From NCBI GenBank assembly GCA_033085395.1, contig JANQBS010000176.1:20569-84568 (forward strand): 64,000 nt of DNA, given 5' to 3'. The DNA comes from Xanthoparmelia taractica. Its lineage: Eukaryota > Ascomycota > Lecanoromycetes > Lecanorales > Parmeliaceae. The notes beneath the pieces were generated by a model. That model searched no databases. It was given only the letters and a program-made list of their open reading frames with translations, and was not told the DNA's origin. A program made the translations under genes and the position numbers. This document shows positions 54,781-64,000 of the stretch, in pieces; position 1 is the first letter of the stretch, and every line of letters begins with the position of its first letter.

Positions 54781-57720
54781 TTAGTCAATCAATTAATTAG
54801 TTAGCGACTACTGCAATTACTACTATAATCACTATAACCCAGAGATCTCTCAATCAATATCAGTCAACTACTACTACAATTACTACTATAGCCGCTATAT
54901 TTCGGAGATCTCTTAGCAAGCCTATTATTAGCTTATTGCTAATATATCTCTCGCTGAAGATTAACGTATTTCTAAGCCCGTTATTAGCAGATCTCTCGCT
55001 GAGGAGTTATCGCATTATTAGGCCTATGGCTAACATATTTTAGACTTATTATCAGCATATCTCTCGCTGGAGATTAACGTATTTCTAAACTTACTATTAA
55101 CATATTTTTCGCTGGAGATTAACGCTTTTCTGAGCCTATCGTTAGCAGATCTCTCGCTAAAGAGTCACTGCATCGCTAGGCCTATAGCTAATATAATTTC
55201 AGATCTATTATTAGCACATTTCTCGCTAGAGATTAACGTATTTCTAGGTCTATTATTAACAAGATCTCTCGCTGAAGAGTTACCGCATTACTAGATCTAT
55301 GGCTAACGTATTTTTAGATCTGTTACCTGATTGGCTAGCACATCTCTCGTAGGAGATCAACGCGTAAAATTAACACATTTCTAGGTCTATGGTTAGCATA
55401 TCTTCCGTTGGAGATGAACACTTCAAATTAACACATTTCGAGGTCTTTGATTAGTATATTTCTCGTTGAAGATACACATATCTCTCGCTAGAGACGCATC
55501 ACATTTTAAGGCCTATAATTAACGATTTTTAAGCATATTTCTCGCTGAGGAGATATATATCTCTCGCTTGAGACGCATTATATTTCAAGGCCTAGGACTA
55601 GTGTATTTCAAGTTTTTCTCTCTAGAGACGCAGCACGCCTCTCGCTGGAGACGCATCACATTTCAAGGCCTATAATCAACGCATTTTAAGCACATTTCTT
55701 CTTAAAGACGCAGCACATCTCTCGCTGAAAACGCATCACATTTCAAGGCCTATAGTTAACGCATTTCAAGCACATTCCTCTCTAAAGACGCATCACATTT
55801 CAAGGCCTATAACCAACGCATTTTAAGCATATTTCTCTCTGGAGACGCAGCACGTCTCTCGCTGGAGAAGTATTATATTTCAAGACCTATGACCAACGCA
55901 TTTTAAGCACATTTTTCCCCGAAGACGTAGCACGTCTCTCGCTGGAGACGCAGCACATTTTAAGACCTATGACCAACGCATTTCAAGTATATTTTTCCCC
56001 GAAGACGTAGCACGTCTCTCGCTGGAGATACATCACATTTTAAGGCCTATAATCAACGCATTTTAAGCACATTTCTCACTGGAGAGGCATCACATTTTAA
56101 GGCCTATGGCCGACGCATTTCAAGCACATTTCTCACTGGAGAGGCATCACATTTTAAGGCCTATGGCCAACGCATTGCAGGCACATTTCTCCCTGGAGAG
56201 GCATCACATTTTAAGGCCTATAATCAACGCATTGCAGGCACATTTCTCCCTGGAGAGACATCATATTTCAAGGCCTATGGTCAACGCATTTCAAGCATAT
56301 TTCTCTTTGAAGACGCAGCACGTCTCTCGCTGGAGACGCATCACATTTCAATATCTATGGTCAACGCATTTCAAGCACATTTTTTCCTGGAGATACACAC
56401 ATCTCTCGCTGAAGACGCATCACATTTTAAGGCCTATAGCCAACGCATTTCAAGCACATTTCTCCTTGGAGAGGCATCACATTTCAAGGCCTATAACCAA
56501 CGCATTTCAAGCTTATTTCTCCCTGGAGACACACACATCTCTCGCTCGAGACGCATCACATTTCAAGGCCTATAATTAGTGTATCTCAAGCTTTTCTCTC
56601 TGGAGACGCAGCACGTCTCTCGCTGAAAACGCATCACATTTCAAGGCCTATAGCCAACGCATTTCAAGTACATTTCTCCCTAAAGACGTATCACATTTTA
56701 AGGCCTATAGCCAACGCATTTCAAGTACATTTCTCCCTAAAGACGTATCACATTTTAAGGCCTATAAATAACATATTTCAAGCGCATTTCTCTCTGAAGA
56801 CACACACATCTCTCGCTAAAGATTAACACTTCAAAATTAACGTATTTTGAGGCCTTAGGCCAGCACATCTCTCGCTGAAGATCAATACTTTAAAATTAAC
56901 GAATTTCGAGACCTTCGGCCAGCATATCTTTCGCTGAAGATCAACACTTTAAATTAACGCATTTCGAGGCCTTGGGCCAGCACATCTCTCGCTGAAGAGA
57001 CACCCTATTTTTAAGCCTATAGTTATCGCATTTAAAGTCTATTGCTAGTATATCTCTCGCTAGAGATTAACGCTACAAATAGATATTTCTAGACCTTTGA
57101 TCGGCAAATTCCCCGTAGGAGATTATCGTATTTCTAGACCTATTTTATCAAACATATCTCTCGCTAAAGAGTTATCTTATCTTTAAGCCTATAGCTATCG
57201 TATTTTGAAGTCTATTGCTAGTATATCTCCCGCTGGAGATTAACGCTACAAATAAACACTTTTCTAGGTCTTTAGTCAGCAAATTTCTCGATAAAGATTA
57301 TCGCTCTAAATCGACGTATTTTTAGGCCTTTAACTAGCATATCTCTAATCGAGATTACATTTTAAAGCCCACGAAGTCGTGACAAGTATTTAATCGTTCT
57401 AAGTAACGATTAAGTGCTTACGATTAAAAGAGTCATTAATTAACTATCGCAATTAAGCTTATTAAGTCGTAATAAGTATCTACTTACTTAGAAGAGTCAT
57501 CATTTGACTATCGCAATTAAGCCTATAAAGCTATATCCCTCGCTGAAGATCAGCGCATATCGAGGCCTATAATTATTATATTTTTAGGTTGATTAGCCAG
57601 CACATCTCTCGCTGGAGATTAAAGCCATAAATCGACGTATTTTTAGGCCATGAGCCATCACATCTCCCGCAGGAGAGTTATCGTATTTCTAGGCCTATTG
57701 GCTAGCATATCTCTCCCAGA
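54781..57720. repeat. Satellite-like tandem array with 57-bp core unit
   Basis: A core unit of 57 bp (for example 56,086-56,142) contains CATCACATTTTAAGGCCTAT, GCATTTCAAGCACATTTCTC and CTGGAGA. Longer variants carry an extra ~24-bp piece (GCAGCACGTCTCTCGCTGG). Units near 55,600-56,800 are similar to one another. Toward both ends (54,860-55,500 and 56,850-57,720) they decay into looser repeats sharing ATCTCTCGCTGGAGATTAAC. Because 57 is a multiple of 3, a long frame opens by chance on the plus strand. It lies between gag and pol of the Gypsy element. Confidence 0.85.
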
Positions 57721-57981
57721 AGGATTAGCCGTCGCGAGTGGCCAACAGTCTACGACCATTATTTTGGGTCCTCGTGTGGCCATCGTATCGGGATCCCGAG
57801 ACATATAGCTAGCTATCTATGCTGTTCACATTTCAACGCCTATATCTATAATCAACGCATTTTCGACATTAGCCCTTCTGCTCATTAGCGCTAATGCTAT
57901 TAATCTCATCTGCTTGCTATAGTCGATATCGTTAGGAGTTACCTTCGAGTTCTTCGATCTCTTTCGATAACGTCTTGAACT

Positions 57982-58147
57982 ATTTAAGAGTTTTTCTAGC
58001 GCTGAGGGGCCGGCCTAACTATCTTACGTGCACTGCTTAGAAGGTCTTAGCTACCCCAGTGTTGAATATGCTCAATCATCTATCTATATATCCGCTTATA
58101 CATGCGTTGCTTTTGTATGGCCTCACTGTTTGCGAGCACTAATCGCA
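57982..58147. repeat. Junction segment B, copy 1
   Basis: About 165 bp beginning GAGTTTTTCTAGCGCTGAGG and ending TTTGCGAGCACTAAT. It is nearly identical to 58,388-58,535 apart from transitions. On the minus strand it reads as the gag C-terminal segment (IDDWAY...LRP.KQCT). Confidence 0.85.
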
Positions 58148-58320
58148 ATAGTAAGACTGTGGGTTAATGGGTTCAATATAAGGCCATGCTATTAGCGTTA
58201 TTTTATTAATATGCGATATGCGAGACACGTATTCGAGACGAGCACTATTTGTATAGCCACTGCACTAGCAGTTGGCTCTTCATTTGAATTGTTCTCTTTT
58301 AGAGTTATATTATTCTTCTC
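58148..58320. repeat. Junction segment A, copy 2
   Basis: It follows segment B copy 1 directly and matches 54,588-54,780. Only about 65 bp separate it from segment B copy 2, compared with ~3.2 kb between the first A and B copies. Confidence 0.85.
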
Positions 58321-58387
58321 TCGTCCGCCTATATCTATATATATAGCTTTATAACTTTAGGGCTATATCGCATAGGTGTAAAGAGTT

Positions 58388-58535
58388 TTTCTAGCGCTGA
58401 GGGGCCGGCCTGACTACCTTACGTGCATTGCTTAGGAGGTCTTAGCTGCCCCAGTGTTGGATATGCCCAATCATCTATCTACATATCCGCTTGTGCATGC
58501 GTTGCTTTTGTATGGCCTCACTATTTGCGAGCACT
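58388..58535. repeat. Junction segment B, copy 2
   Basis: Second copy of the 165-bp segment, continuous on its right side with the gag C-terminal remnant, so it is probably the original gag end. Confidence 0.85.
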
Positions 58536-60400
58536 AATAGTCGCTTCTACTTAATAAGTAGTAGCCTTAGATCTAAAATTCTACTAAAATTATTAACGAT
58601 TTCCGAGATTATTTAAGCTTTCGAATTTTCGATCTACTTAATCGAATTAATTCGTTTATAATAGTCGATTCGTTAAATCTAACGTGTTTTGCTATTCTTT
58701 AGCTTACACGAAAGATCTTTAATTTAACTGTGACCGTGAATCGTAATAAGAATTTAATTGATAGCCATACTGCTAAGGGCGGTAAGTATTTTAATTAAAG
58801 AAGTTAGAAGATCGAAATAATTGCTACTGGCGATACGACTATTCGTATTATTATTGCTGTTCAAATGGCTGAAAAGAATTAAATTAATTTTGCTAATCTT
58901 GACGAGTTGGATTAAAAGCTAGATTTGAAAGACCTTACTGAAATGTATTAGAGGTATTTCGATAGGCATTTTCACGCTAATTCTGCTAATTTTACTACTA
59001 TTGCTAAGATCTTTAAACGAAAGCCTAATATTAATACTACCTGATATATAACTCAAACCAAGTTATTTTCTTTATATTAAGTATTTAAATAAAGCTTATA
59101 ATAATAGTAACTAAATTTAATAAGTCGATAAAGACTCGGAGTTCTAATACGATTCCTTGATAAACAAATATCAACTAATTTTGAATATTATTAATATTAG
59201 CTAATTTAATATATCTAACAACTACTTACACATAGCTAGCAGGCTCTCAGCGCGCTCGAGTATCTATTAATGTATACTTCTCTACAGTTAGATTCGAGAG
59301 TGCCACTCCCGATAGTTCCTTGAATCTCGTAGAAAGAGCTCTATATTATTCTTTCACTCCACTATCTTCTATACGAAGGCCTCTTCGCTTTAGATTTAAT
59401 AGCTCTAAGATATATCAAGTAAGTATAAAATCACGAAAATAAGTATTTATATTAATACGAACTATAGCTTCTTCTTTTATAGCTATTAAATTATAAATTC
59501 TTTTAATAAATAAAATCACATTACGATAATATACGTTCTTTTTCATAGTTACAATCTTATTATCTTCGTAAGACTTATTTAAAAAAGAATCGAAATAGTT
59601 TAATTCTATAGCATTTCATTTGCTATTAGAACTCGATGCTTCTATTATAGTCGATTCGAGTTCTTCTAACTCTTCTAACGAGCCTTATTCTCTTCTAGAT
59701 CCGACAAATAAATATAAGTTATTAATAACATTTGTGACGACGAAGTTAACAGCATTATTAATTATATCTTGTAATTATTAGGCTGTGAAATTAATAGTTA
59801 TTTCAGGTGTAATTTGACTTAATAATCTACGATGGAAAGAGTTCGAATTATCGATAGTAATATTCGTAATTATTAATTTTTCATGACTTTCTAGTGAAGA
59901 CGACGATAAAGAAGACGAATTATCTAATAAAGAATCACGATTATTGTTAGTAGAATTATCACCAGCATCAATAGAATTATTAATAGAATTATTATTAATT
60001 GATAACGAATTAGGTGTATTTTTAGTAGAAAAAGAATTAAAGAGTAAGTTTTTAAGAGACTGAGTGACTTTTTCAAGACGTCGAATAGATTTACGAAAAG
60101 TAGGTTTATTAACGACTTAATTAGATGATCAACGGTCTTAAATTAAGAAATAAATAATTATTCTTAATAAATTAGTAGTAGAATTAATTAGCCTAATAGA
60201 TCTAAGAATATTAAACGTAAGATACTTATAAATCTTCTTAATATCGTTAGATATTAAATTAGCGTATTTGTGACCAGTGGCAATAAATTCCTAGATATCA
60301 AATGCGAGGCTAAGTACTTATCTATTTACTAAAGTAGTTAGCGTTGATTTATAAGGTAAAAGAAGTAAAAATAGAAGAAACTTTTAATAGATAAGAAGCA
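58390..60400 (-). pseudogene. Gypsy gag remnant
   Basis: On the minus strand the clearest part is ~59,580-59,090 (NVYYRNVILFIKRIYNL, RRGLRIEDSGVKE, YRALSTRFKELSGVALSNL, ending LRVFID), which reads like a gag capsid domain interrupted by RIP stops. A Gln/Asn-rich C-terminal part continues to ~58,390 (RENAYRNTSNTFQ, QYGYQLNSYYDSRSQLN), where nearly every stop is TAA or TAG in place of Gln. The N-terminal limit is uncertain between 59,600 and 60,500. Confidence 0.75.
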
Positions 60401-60543
60401 AAGAAAAGCTAATAAGATCTTGCTAATTTAATAGCTTACTTATTTAATGAATTCGGTGACGATAAGTGAGGTATAATAATAAAAAACACCTTCTAAATCG
60501 ATTCGACTATTATTTAACATCGAATTCAACGTTACTATTATAT

Positions 60544-60717
60544 TATTATAGAAAATAGGTCTTAGAATTAATAATTGAAAAGTCTGTGGAATTCTAAGGG
60601 CCGTAGGGCGGAGATTATGCTAAGAAACTAATATAAATTTAGCCTAGCCTCCCCGATCTTCCCGGAAAATTCTTTCCCGGAATGCCTTTGATATTAGCAT
60701 ACAGGAAAACCGTGACA
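60544..60717 (-). repeat. 5' LTR (right copy, element on minus strand)
   Basis: 174 bp from TATTATAG to CCGTGACA, followed by the target duplication CTAGA (60718-60722). In element sense, TAGTAACGTTGAATTCG begins 6-7 nt inside the LTR edge and may be a RIP-altered primer-binding site (TGG to TAG); this is a weak call. Confidence 0.9.
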
Positions 60718-61038
60718 CTAGATTATTATAAACAGCATTAATTAATAATCTCTCGTTCTTCGAAGATTATTAAGATATCGTTATTTATATTTAAAAGGCT
60801 TCGAGCGAATTTCTTTATATTAATTCGGCCTTAATTAATTAAATTAAGATTTCGAAGTCTTATATTTTTAGTTAGTCTAAGGATTTAAATATAATTTCAA
60901 AGATATAAGACTCTTAAGATAGCTCGAGCCGTAAAAGAATTGTAATTATATAATTTAAACTCAAAAATTCTTTAGTAGATCTCCGTAGACTTTACTTATC
61001 GTGCGTCTCGATACTTCTAAATCTTATTCACTTAATTT
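60718..61038. other. RIP-degraded AT-rich DNA
   Basis: AT-rich sequence with no usable frame. It continues the target region that lies left of 49,773. Confidence 0.45.
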
Positions 61039-61314
61039 TACGAGTCGGAAAGGTGTGGTATATTTGATGGTATGGGATTAGTTTTTCGAATATTATATTG
61101 AAAGATATAGAATATCCCATACTTCCATTGGGTTTTTGATAAATATATTACGTAATATTTTTTTATATTATAAAAATACGTAAAAAGCTTAAGCGAACGC
61201 TTATATAATTATAAAATTCTATAAATAGATTAAAAAGATATAATTTTTTAAAAAAAGTTGAAAAAAAGTTGAAAACGACTATGTTTAACAGATACCACAC
61301 CTTTCCGACCCGTA
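61039..61314 (+). mobile_element. 276-bp terminal-inverted-repeat element, copy 1
   Basis: It begins TACGAGTCGGAAAGGTGTGG and ends with the inverse, CCACACCTTTCCGACCCGTA. The interior is AT-rich and non-coding. Its reverse complement matches 62,427-62,702 over the full length and in equal size, with differences mostly transitions. There is no clear target duplication (CACTTAAT/CTCTTAAT is a possible decayed one). Fits a MITE. Confidence 0.85.
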
Positions 61315-61386
61315 CTCTTAATAAATCTAGGAGTAGAAATAATTATTCGTTTATCTCTATTATCGGCGAAGATAGATTCGCGTAAG

Positions 61387-62296
61387 TACGAGTCGGAAAG
61401 GTCTGGGATGGTCTGGGATATGGGGTGTCGATACCATATCATGGTATGGTATGATATTAAGACTATATCATTTGATTTTTAAGGGATAATCTGGGAGACG
61501 TGCTGGTATCATGAAATGGTCTAAGAAATTTCTGGTATATATAGGGATATCCCATGTTATATGCAGGGATATAGGAAATATACTATATATAGAAGAAGTT
61601 ACTCTATATAGAATTATGCGAACGTATTCTAGTTATTATTCTAGTTATTACTTCACTTTATTATCGTTATTATTATCACTTCACTTTATTATTACGTTAT
61701 TAAGCTAAGCTCTAAATAATAGAAGAAAGAGTAGAAAGAAAATAAAAGTACACGATAAATATACCTTAGAAAACGTGATATTATAGATAAAATTAATGTT
61801 ATTTATTAATGCTTTCAGATATCTATCGCAATAACATTAGAATTAATTTATTCTATAATTGAAAAGCGAGAGAAGAATACTTTTATTATAAATATTAAGA
61901 TTCTATAAGAATAAATTTATCTTATAATTAATTCTAGTAATTATTCTAGTAATTACCTAAGCGTATTGAAATTTTATCGATTTAGACGCTAACACGTAGA
62001 GTTCTCGGTAATCTTTTCATATTAAATAGTACTTAAGCTAATTTCGCTCTAACTTGTATATTAATCTGGAATTTTCTTATTTTATCCGTCACCTAATATA
62101 AGAAATAATCTATATCATGAAATACCCCTACATATATTAGAAATTTCTCAGACAATTCCATGATACCAGTAATTTCCCATCTTATATCTTTATAAGTGGT
62201 CTGATATGACCCCCTTATGATACCCTCCCATGATATGATATGGTACGGTATGATATGGGATATCCCATCAAATATACTAGACCTTTCCGGCCCGTA
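61387..62296 (+). mobile_element. 910-bp terminal-inverted-repeat element with 8-bp target duplication
   Basis: It begins TACGAGTCGGAAAGGTCTGG and ends CTAGACCTTTCCGGCCCGTA. The sequence CGCGTAAG stands directly outside both ends (61379-61386 and 62297-62304), a perfect 8-bp duplication, as hAT-superfamily elements make. Subterminal inverted repeats extend further inside: GGTATCATGAAATGGTCTAA near 61,505 pairs with sequence near 62,160. No transposase frame is seen. The ends are clearly related to the 276-bp copies on either side. Confidence 0.85.
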
Positions 62297-62426
62297 CGCG
62301 TAAGAGAGATCTAGACGCGTTAGTTGAGATCTTAGGAAAAGATTAAAAGATAATCACTATATTTAATATTTCTATTAACGTGATAATCAAGGACTTCGAG
62401 GGCGAATACGTTTATATTATTGAGAA

Positions 62427-62702
62427 TACGGGTCGGAAAGGTGTGGTATCTGTTGAATATAGTCGTTTTCAACTTTTTTTTAACTTTTTTTAAAAAATTA
62501 TATCTTTTTAATCTATTTATAGAATTTTATAATTATATAAGCGTTCGCTTAAGCTTTTTACTTATTTTTAGAATATAAAAAAATATTACGTAATATATTT
62601 ATTAAAAACTCAATGGGAGTATAGTATATCCCATATCTTTCGATATGGTATTCGAAAAACTAGTCCCATACCATCAAATATACCACACCTTTCCGACCCG
62701 TA
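62427..62702 (-). mobile_element. 276-bp terminal-inverted-repeat element, copy 2 (opposite orientation)
   Basis: It begins TACGGGTCGGAAAGGTGTGG and ends CCACACCTTTCCGACCCGTA. It has the same length as copy 1 and matches it in reverse complement. The two copies bracket the 910-bp relative, forming a long-range inverted repeat. Confidence 0.85.
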
Positions 62703-63940
62703 ATAAGGTTAAATTTAATAATTTTTAGATTATTTAATAGCGTAAATCGAGTTCTTTTATATACGAAATTTTAAGTATAGAGTATATTAAGAAAGTGAAG
62801 TATTTAAGATTATAAATTATAACTAGTTTTTTTTGATAAGGTGGCTCGAGAGGTCTAAAGACGCTATTCGGGTATTATTTCTAAAAGTATAACCTATTCG
62901 AATTTTTAATTAACTACACATACAAATTTAAGGTTTTTTTTAGCTCAGCCCTATCTTATTCTTTTATATATACTAATTTCTCGCTCTTAAGAAGTTCTCT
63001 TAATAAATAAATTACTTTTAAAATACGCTATTATTAAGACTCTCTCTTATTTATATTCTTATTAAATATTAGATTTTATTTAGACTTTTTCTAGATTAAT
63101 TATATAATAGATTAAAGTATAATATTTAATATAAACTCTTGAGATCTTTTTTAAGGTAGATTTTTATCTTATTTTTATATCTTTTTTTTCTTAATTAAAC
63201 GATTAGATTTAAATTTTATAAATATTAACGAAGCGAAGAAAGAAGACGAAGTAGCGAAGAACGTAGAAGTACTATTCTTATTTTCTTTAGATCGATTATT
63301 AGACTTTTAAGATTTTAAGATTAATTAAATAATCGAAGAAGTTAATTAAATAATTAAAAAAGATAAAGAAAAGTAAGAAGAAGAATAAAAAGTTAATAGG
63401 AGAGAAATCTAATAAATAAATCTTAATATTTATTTCTTTTATTTCTTCTACTATTAAGTCTCTCTTTTAAAAATCTACGTAATTATTATTTTATATATAT
63501 TAATTTTATTATATATTTTTTTCTTTTACTTCTTAAGATCTAGAACTTAAGTCTTATTATTCTTATCGCGTTTAAGATTTTTATAAATTATAAATATACG
63601 CTATTCGTAGCTCTTAGTCTTAATTTTAATTTTTTCTTATAATTATATAATATTATATTTTAAATTCTTCTTTTCTTTATATTTCAATAACTTTTTTTAA
63701 TTCTTAATCTCGACGAAGTAATAAATATATTTATAAATTCTATAAAGATTTATTTTCTTATATTAATTAATTATAATCGTAAATTTTTAATTAAATATAT
63801 AATTTTATAAGCAAGTTTAGATATTATTAAATATATTAAACGTTTTATTTTTATTAAGCGAAAGAAGATAAGAGAGAAAAATATAATTAATTATATATTA
63901 AAGAATAAAATAAAGATCTTTTTTAAAATAGAGATAAGAT
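62703..63940. other. RIP-degraded AT-rich DNA
   Basis: About 1.2 kb of AT-rich sequence with stops in all frames and no recognisable element. A purine-biased AG/GAA stretch lies around 63,340-63,400. Nothing can be called. Confidence 0.4.
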
Positions 63941-64000
63941 TACGGGTCGGAAAGGTGTGGTATCTGTTGTCCCATACCATCAAATATACCACACCTTTCC
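63941..64000. mobile_element. Minimal copy of the 276-bp element, cut by the window end
   Basis: TACGGGTCGGAAAGGTGTGG is followed after only ~10 bases by the inner part of the opposite terminus (CCCATACCATC...CCACACCTTTCC) up to the window end. It is essentially two terminal repeats with the interior deleted. Confidence 0.8.

Larger units (their letters stand above)
49773..60717 (-). mobile_element. RIP-inactivated Ty3/Gypsy-type LTR retrotransposon, 10.9 kb
   Basis: Two 174-bp LTRs bound the element, with perfect 5-bp target duplications CTAGA at 49768-49772 and 60718-60722. The LTR ends form inverted repeats TGTCA...TGACA, partly mutated by transitions. Coding remnants are all on the minus strand in the order gag (58.4-59.6 kb), protease (53.8-54.1), reverse transcriptase (~52.7-53.1) and integrase (~51.1-51.3), so the right LTR is the 5' LTR. 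Integrase after reverse transcriptase is the Ty3/Gypsy order. All frames are riddled with TAA/TAG where Gln or Trp codons would be expected, and GC-poor composition throughout indicates RIP. The unusual feature is ~3.6 kb between gag and pol filled by a tandem-repeat array and a duplicated segment. Confidence 0.9.

Noticed and set aside
58700..59040. Apparent plus-strand coding sequence (QMAEKN, INFANLDELD, RYFDRHFHANSANF)
   Set aside because: The minus strand of the same stretch reads continuously as the Gln/Asn-rich gag C terminus, in frame with the capsid part and with the expected orientation; the plus reading is a complement artefact.
61511..61708. 65-codon frame inside the 910-bp element as a transposase
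   Set aside because: Too short, Tyr/Ser/Leu-rich AT-driven translation, and no transposase motif.
1..64000. CRISPR arrays, bacterial operons, prophage or riboswitches
   Set aside because: The sequence is eukaryotic with spliceosomal introns; the tandem repeats are contiguous satellites and microsatellites, not repeat-spacer arrays.

Overview
This window reads as nuclear DNA of a filamentous ascomycete, most likely a dothideomycete (inference). The genes carry short introns of about 44-60 bp with fungal GTRNGT donors and CTAAC/CTGAC branch points. The families are typical of Pezizomycotina, and the right end is an AT-rich block whose repeats carry the C-to-T/G-to-A scars of repeat-induced point mutation (RIP). 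The window splits sharply near 48,690 into a gene-bearing, GC-balanced part and an AT-rich, transposon-filled part with no intact gene that I can see.

Left part (1-20,300): two divergent, related four-cysteine secreted proteins (the first runs off the left edge); a lysine-rich nuclear-type protein; a large aminoglycoside-phosphotransferase-fold kinase-like protein; a small conserved-looking protein; the DNA polymerase delta catalytic subunit; a rhomboid protease; a DHHC palmitoyltransferase (Pfa3 type); and an uncharacterised protein with a cysteine cluster at its N terminus. From 20,300 to 26,200 the DNA is gene-poor and rich in micro- and minisatellites. It holds a 572-bp non-autonomous hAT element and a small spliced gene for a 40-residue peptide ending in a CaaX box, a candidate lipopeptide pheromone precursor.

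Middle part (26,200-48,690): phospholipase D, cyanase (divergent from phospholipase D), a small protein with lipidation signals at both ends, a C2H2 zinc-finger protein, a membrane protein, an intron-containing tRNA-Ser(CGA), a Ybp/Alf4/glomulin-type protein, an amino-acid/GABA/choline permease, a small zinc-finger-like acidic protein, a broken S9 peptidase gene and a sugar transporter. These look like ordinary, independently transcribed genes; I see no secondary-metabolite or mating-type cluster.

Right part (48,690-64,000): one complete but RIP-killed Ty3/Gypsy-type LTR retrotransposon (49,773-60,717, on the minus strand, 174-bp LTRs, 5-bp target duplication CTAGA). Between its gag and pol remnants lies about 2.9 kb of tandem repeats with a 57-bp core unit, inside one copy of a duplicated gag-pol junction segment. 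To its right is a family of terminal-inverted-repeat elements: two 276-bp copies in opposite orientation around a 910-bp relative with an 8-bp target duplication, plus a minimal copy cut by the window end.

Intron positions were read by eye from splice signals and preserved frame. All multi-exon models given here sum to whole codons, but none was checked against transcripts.
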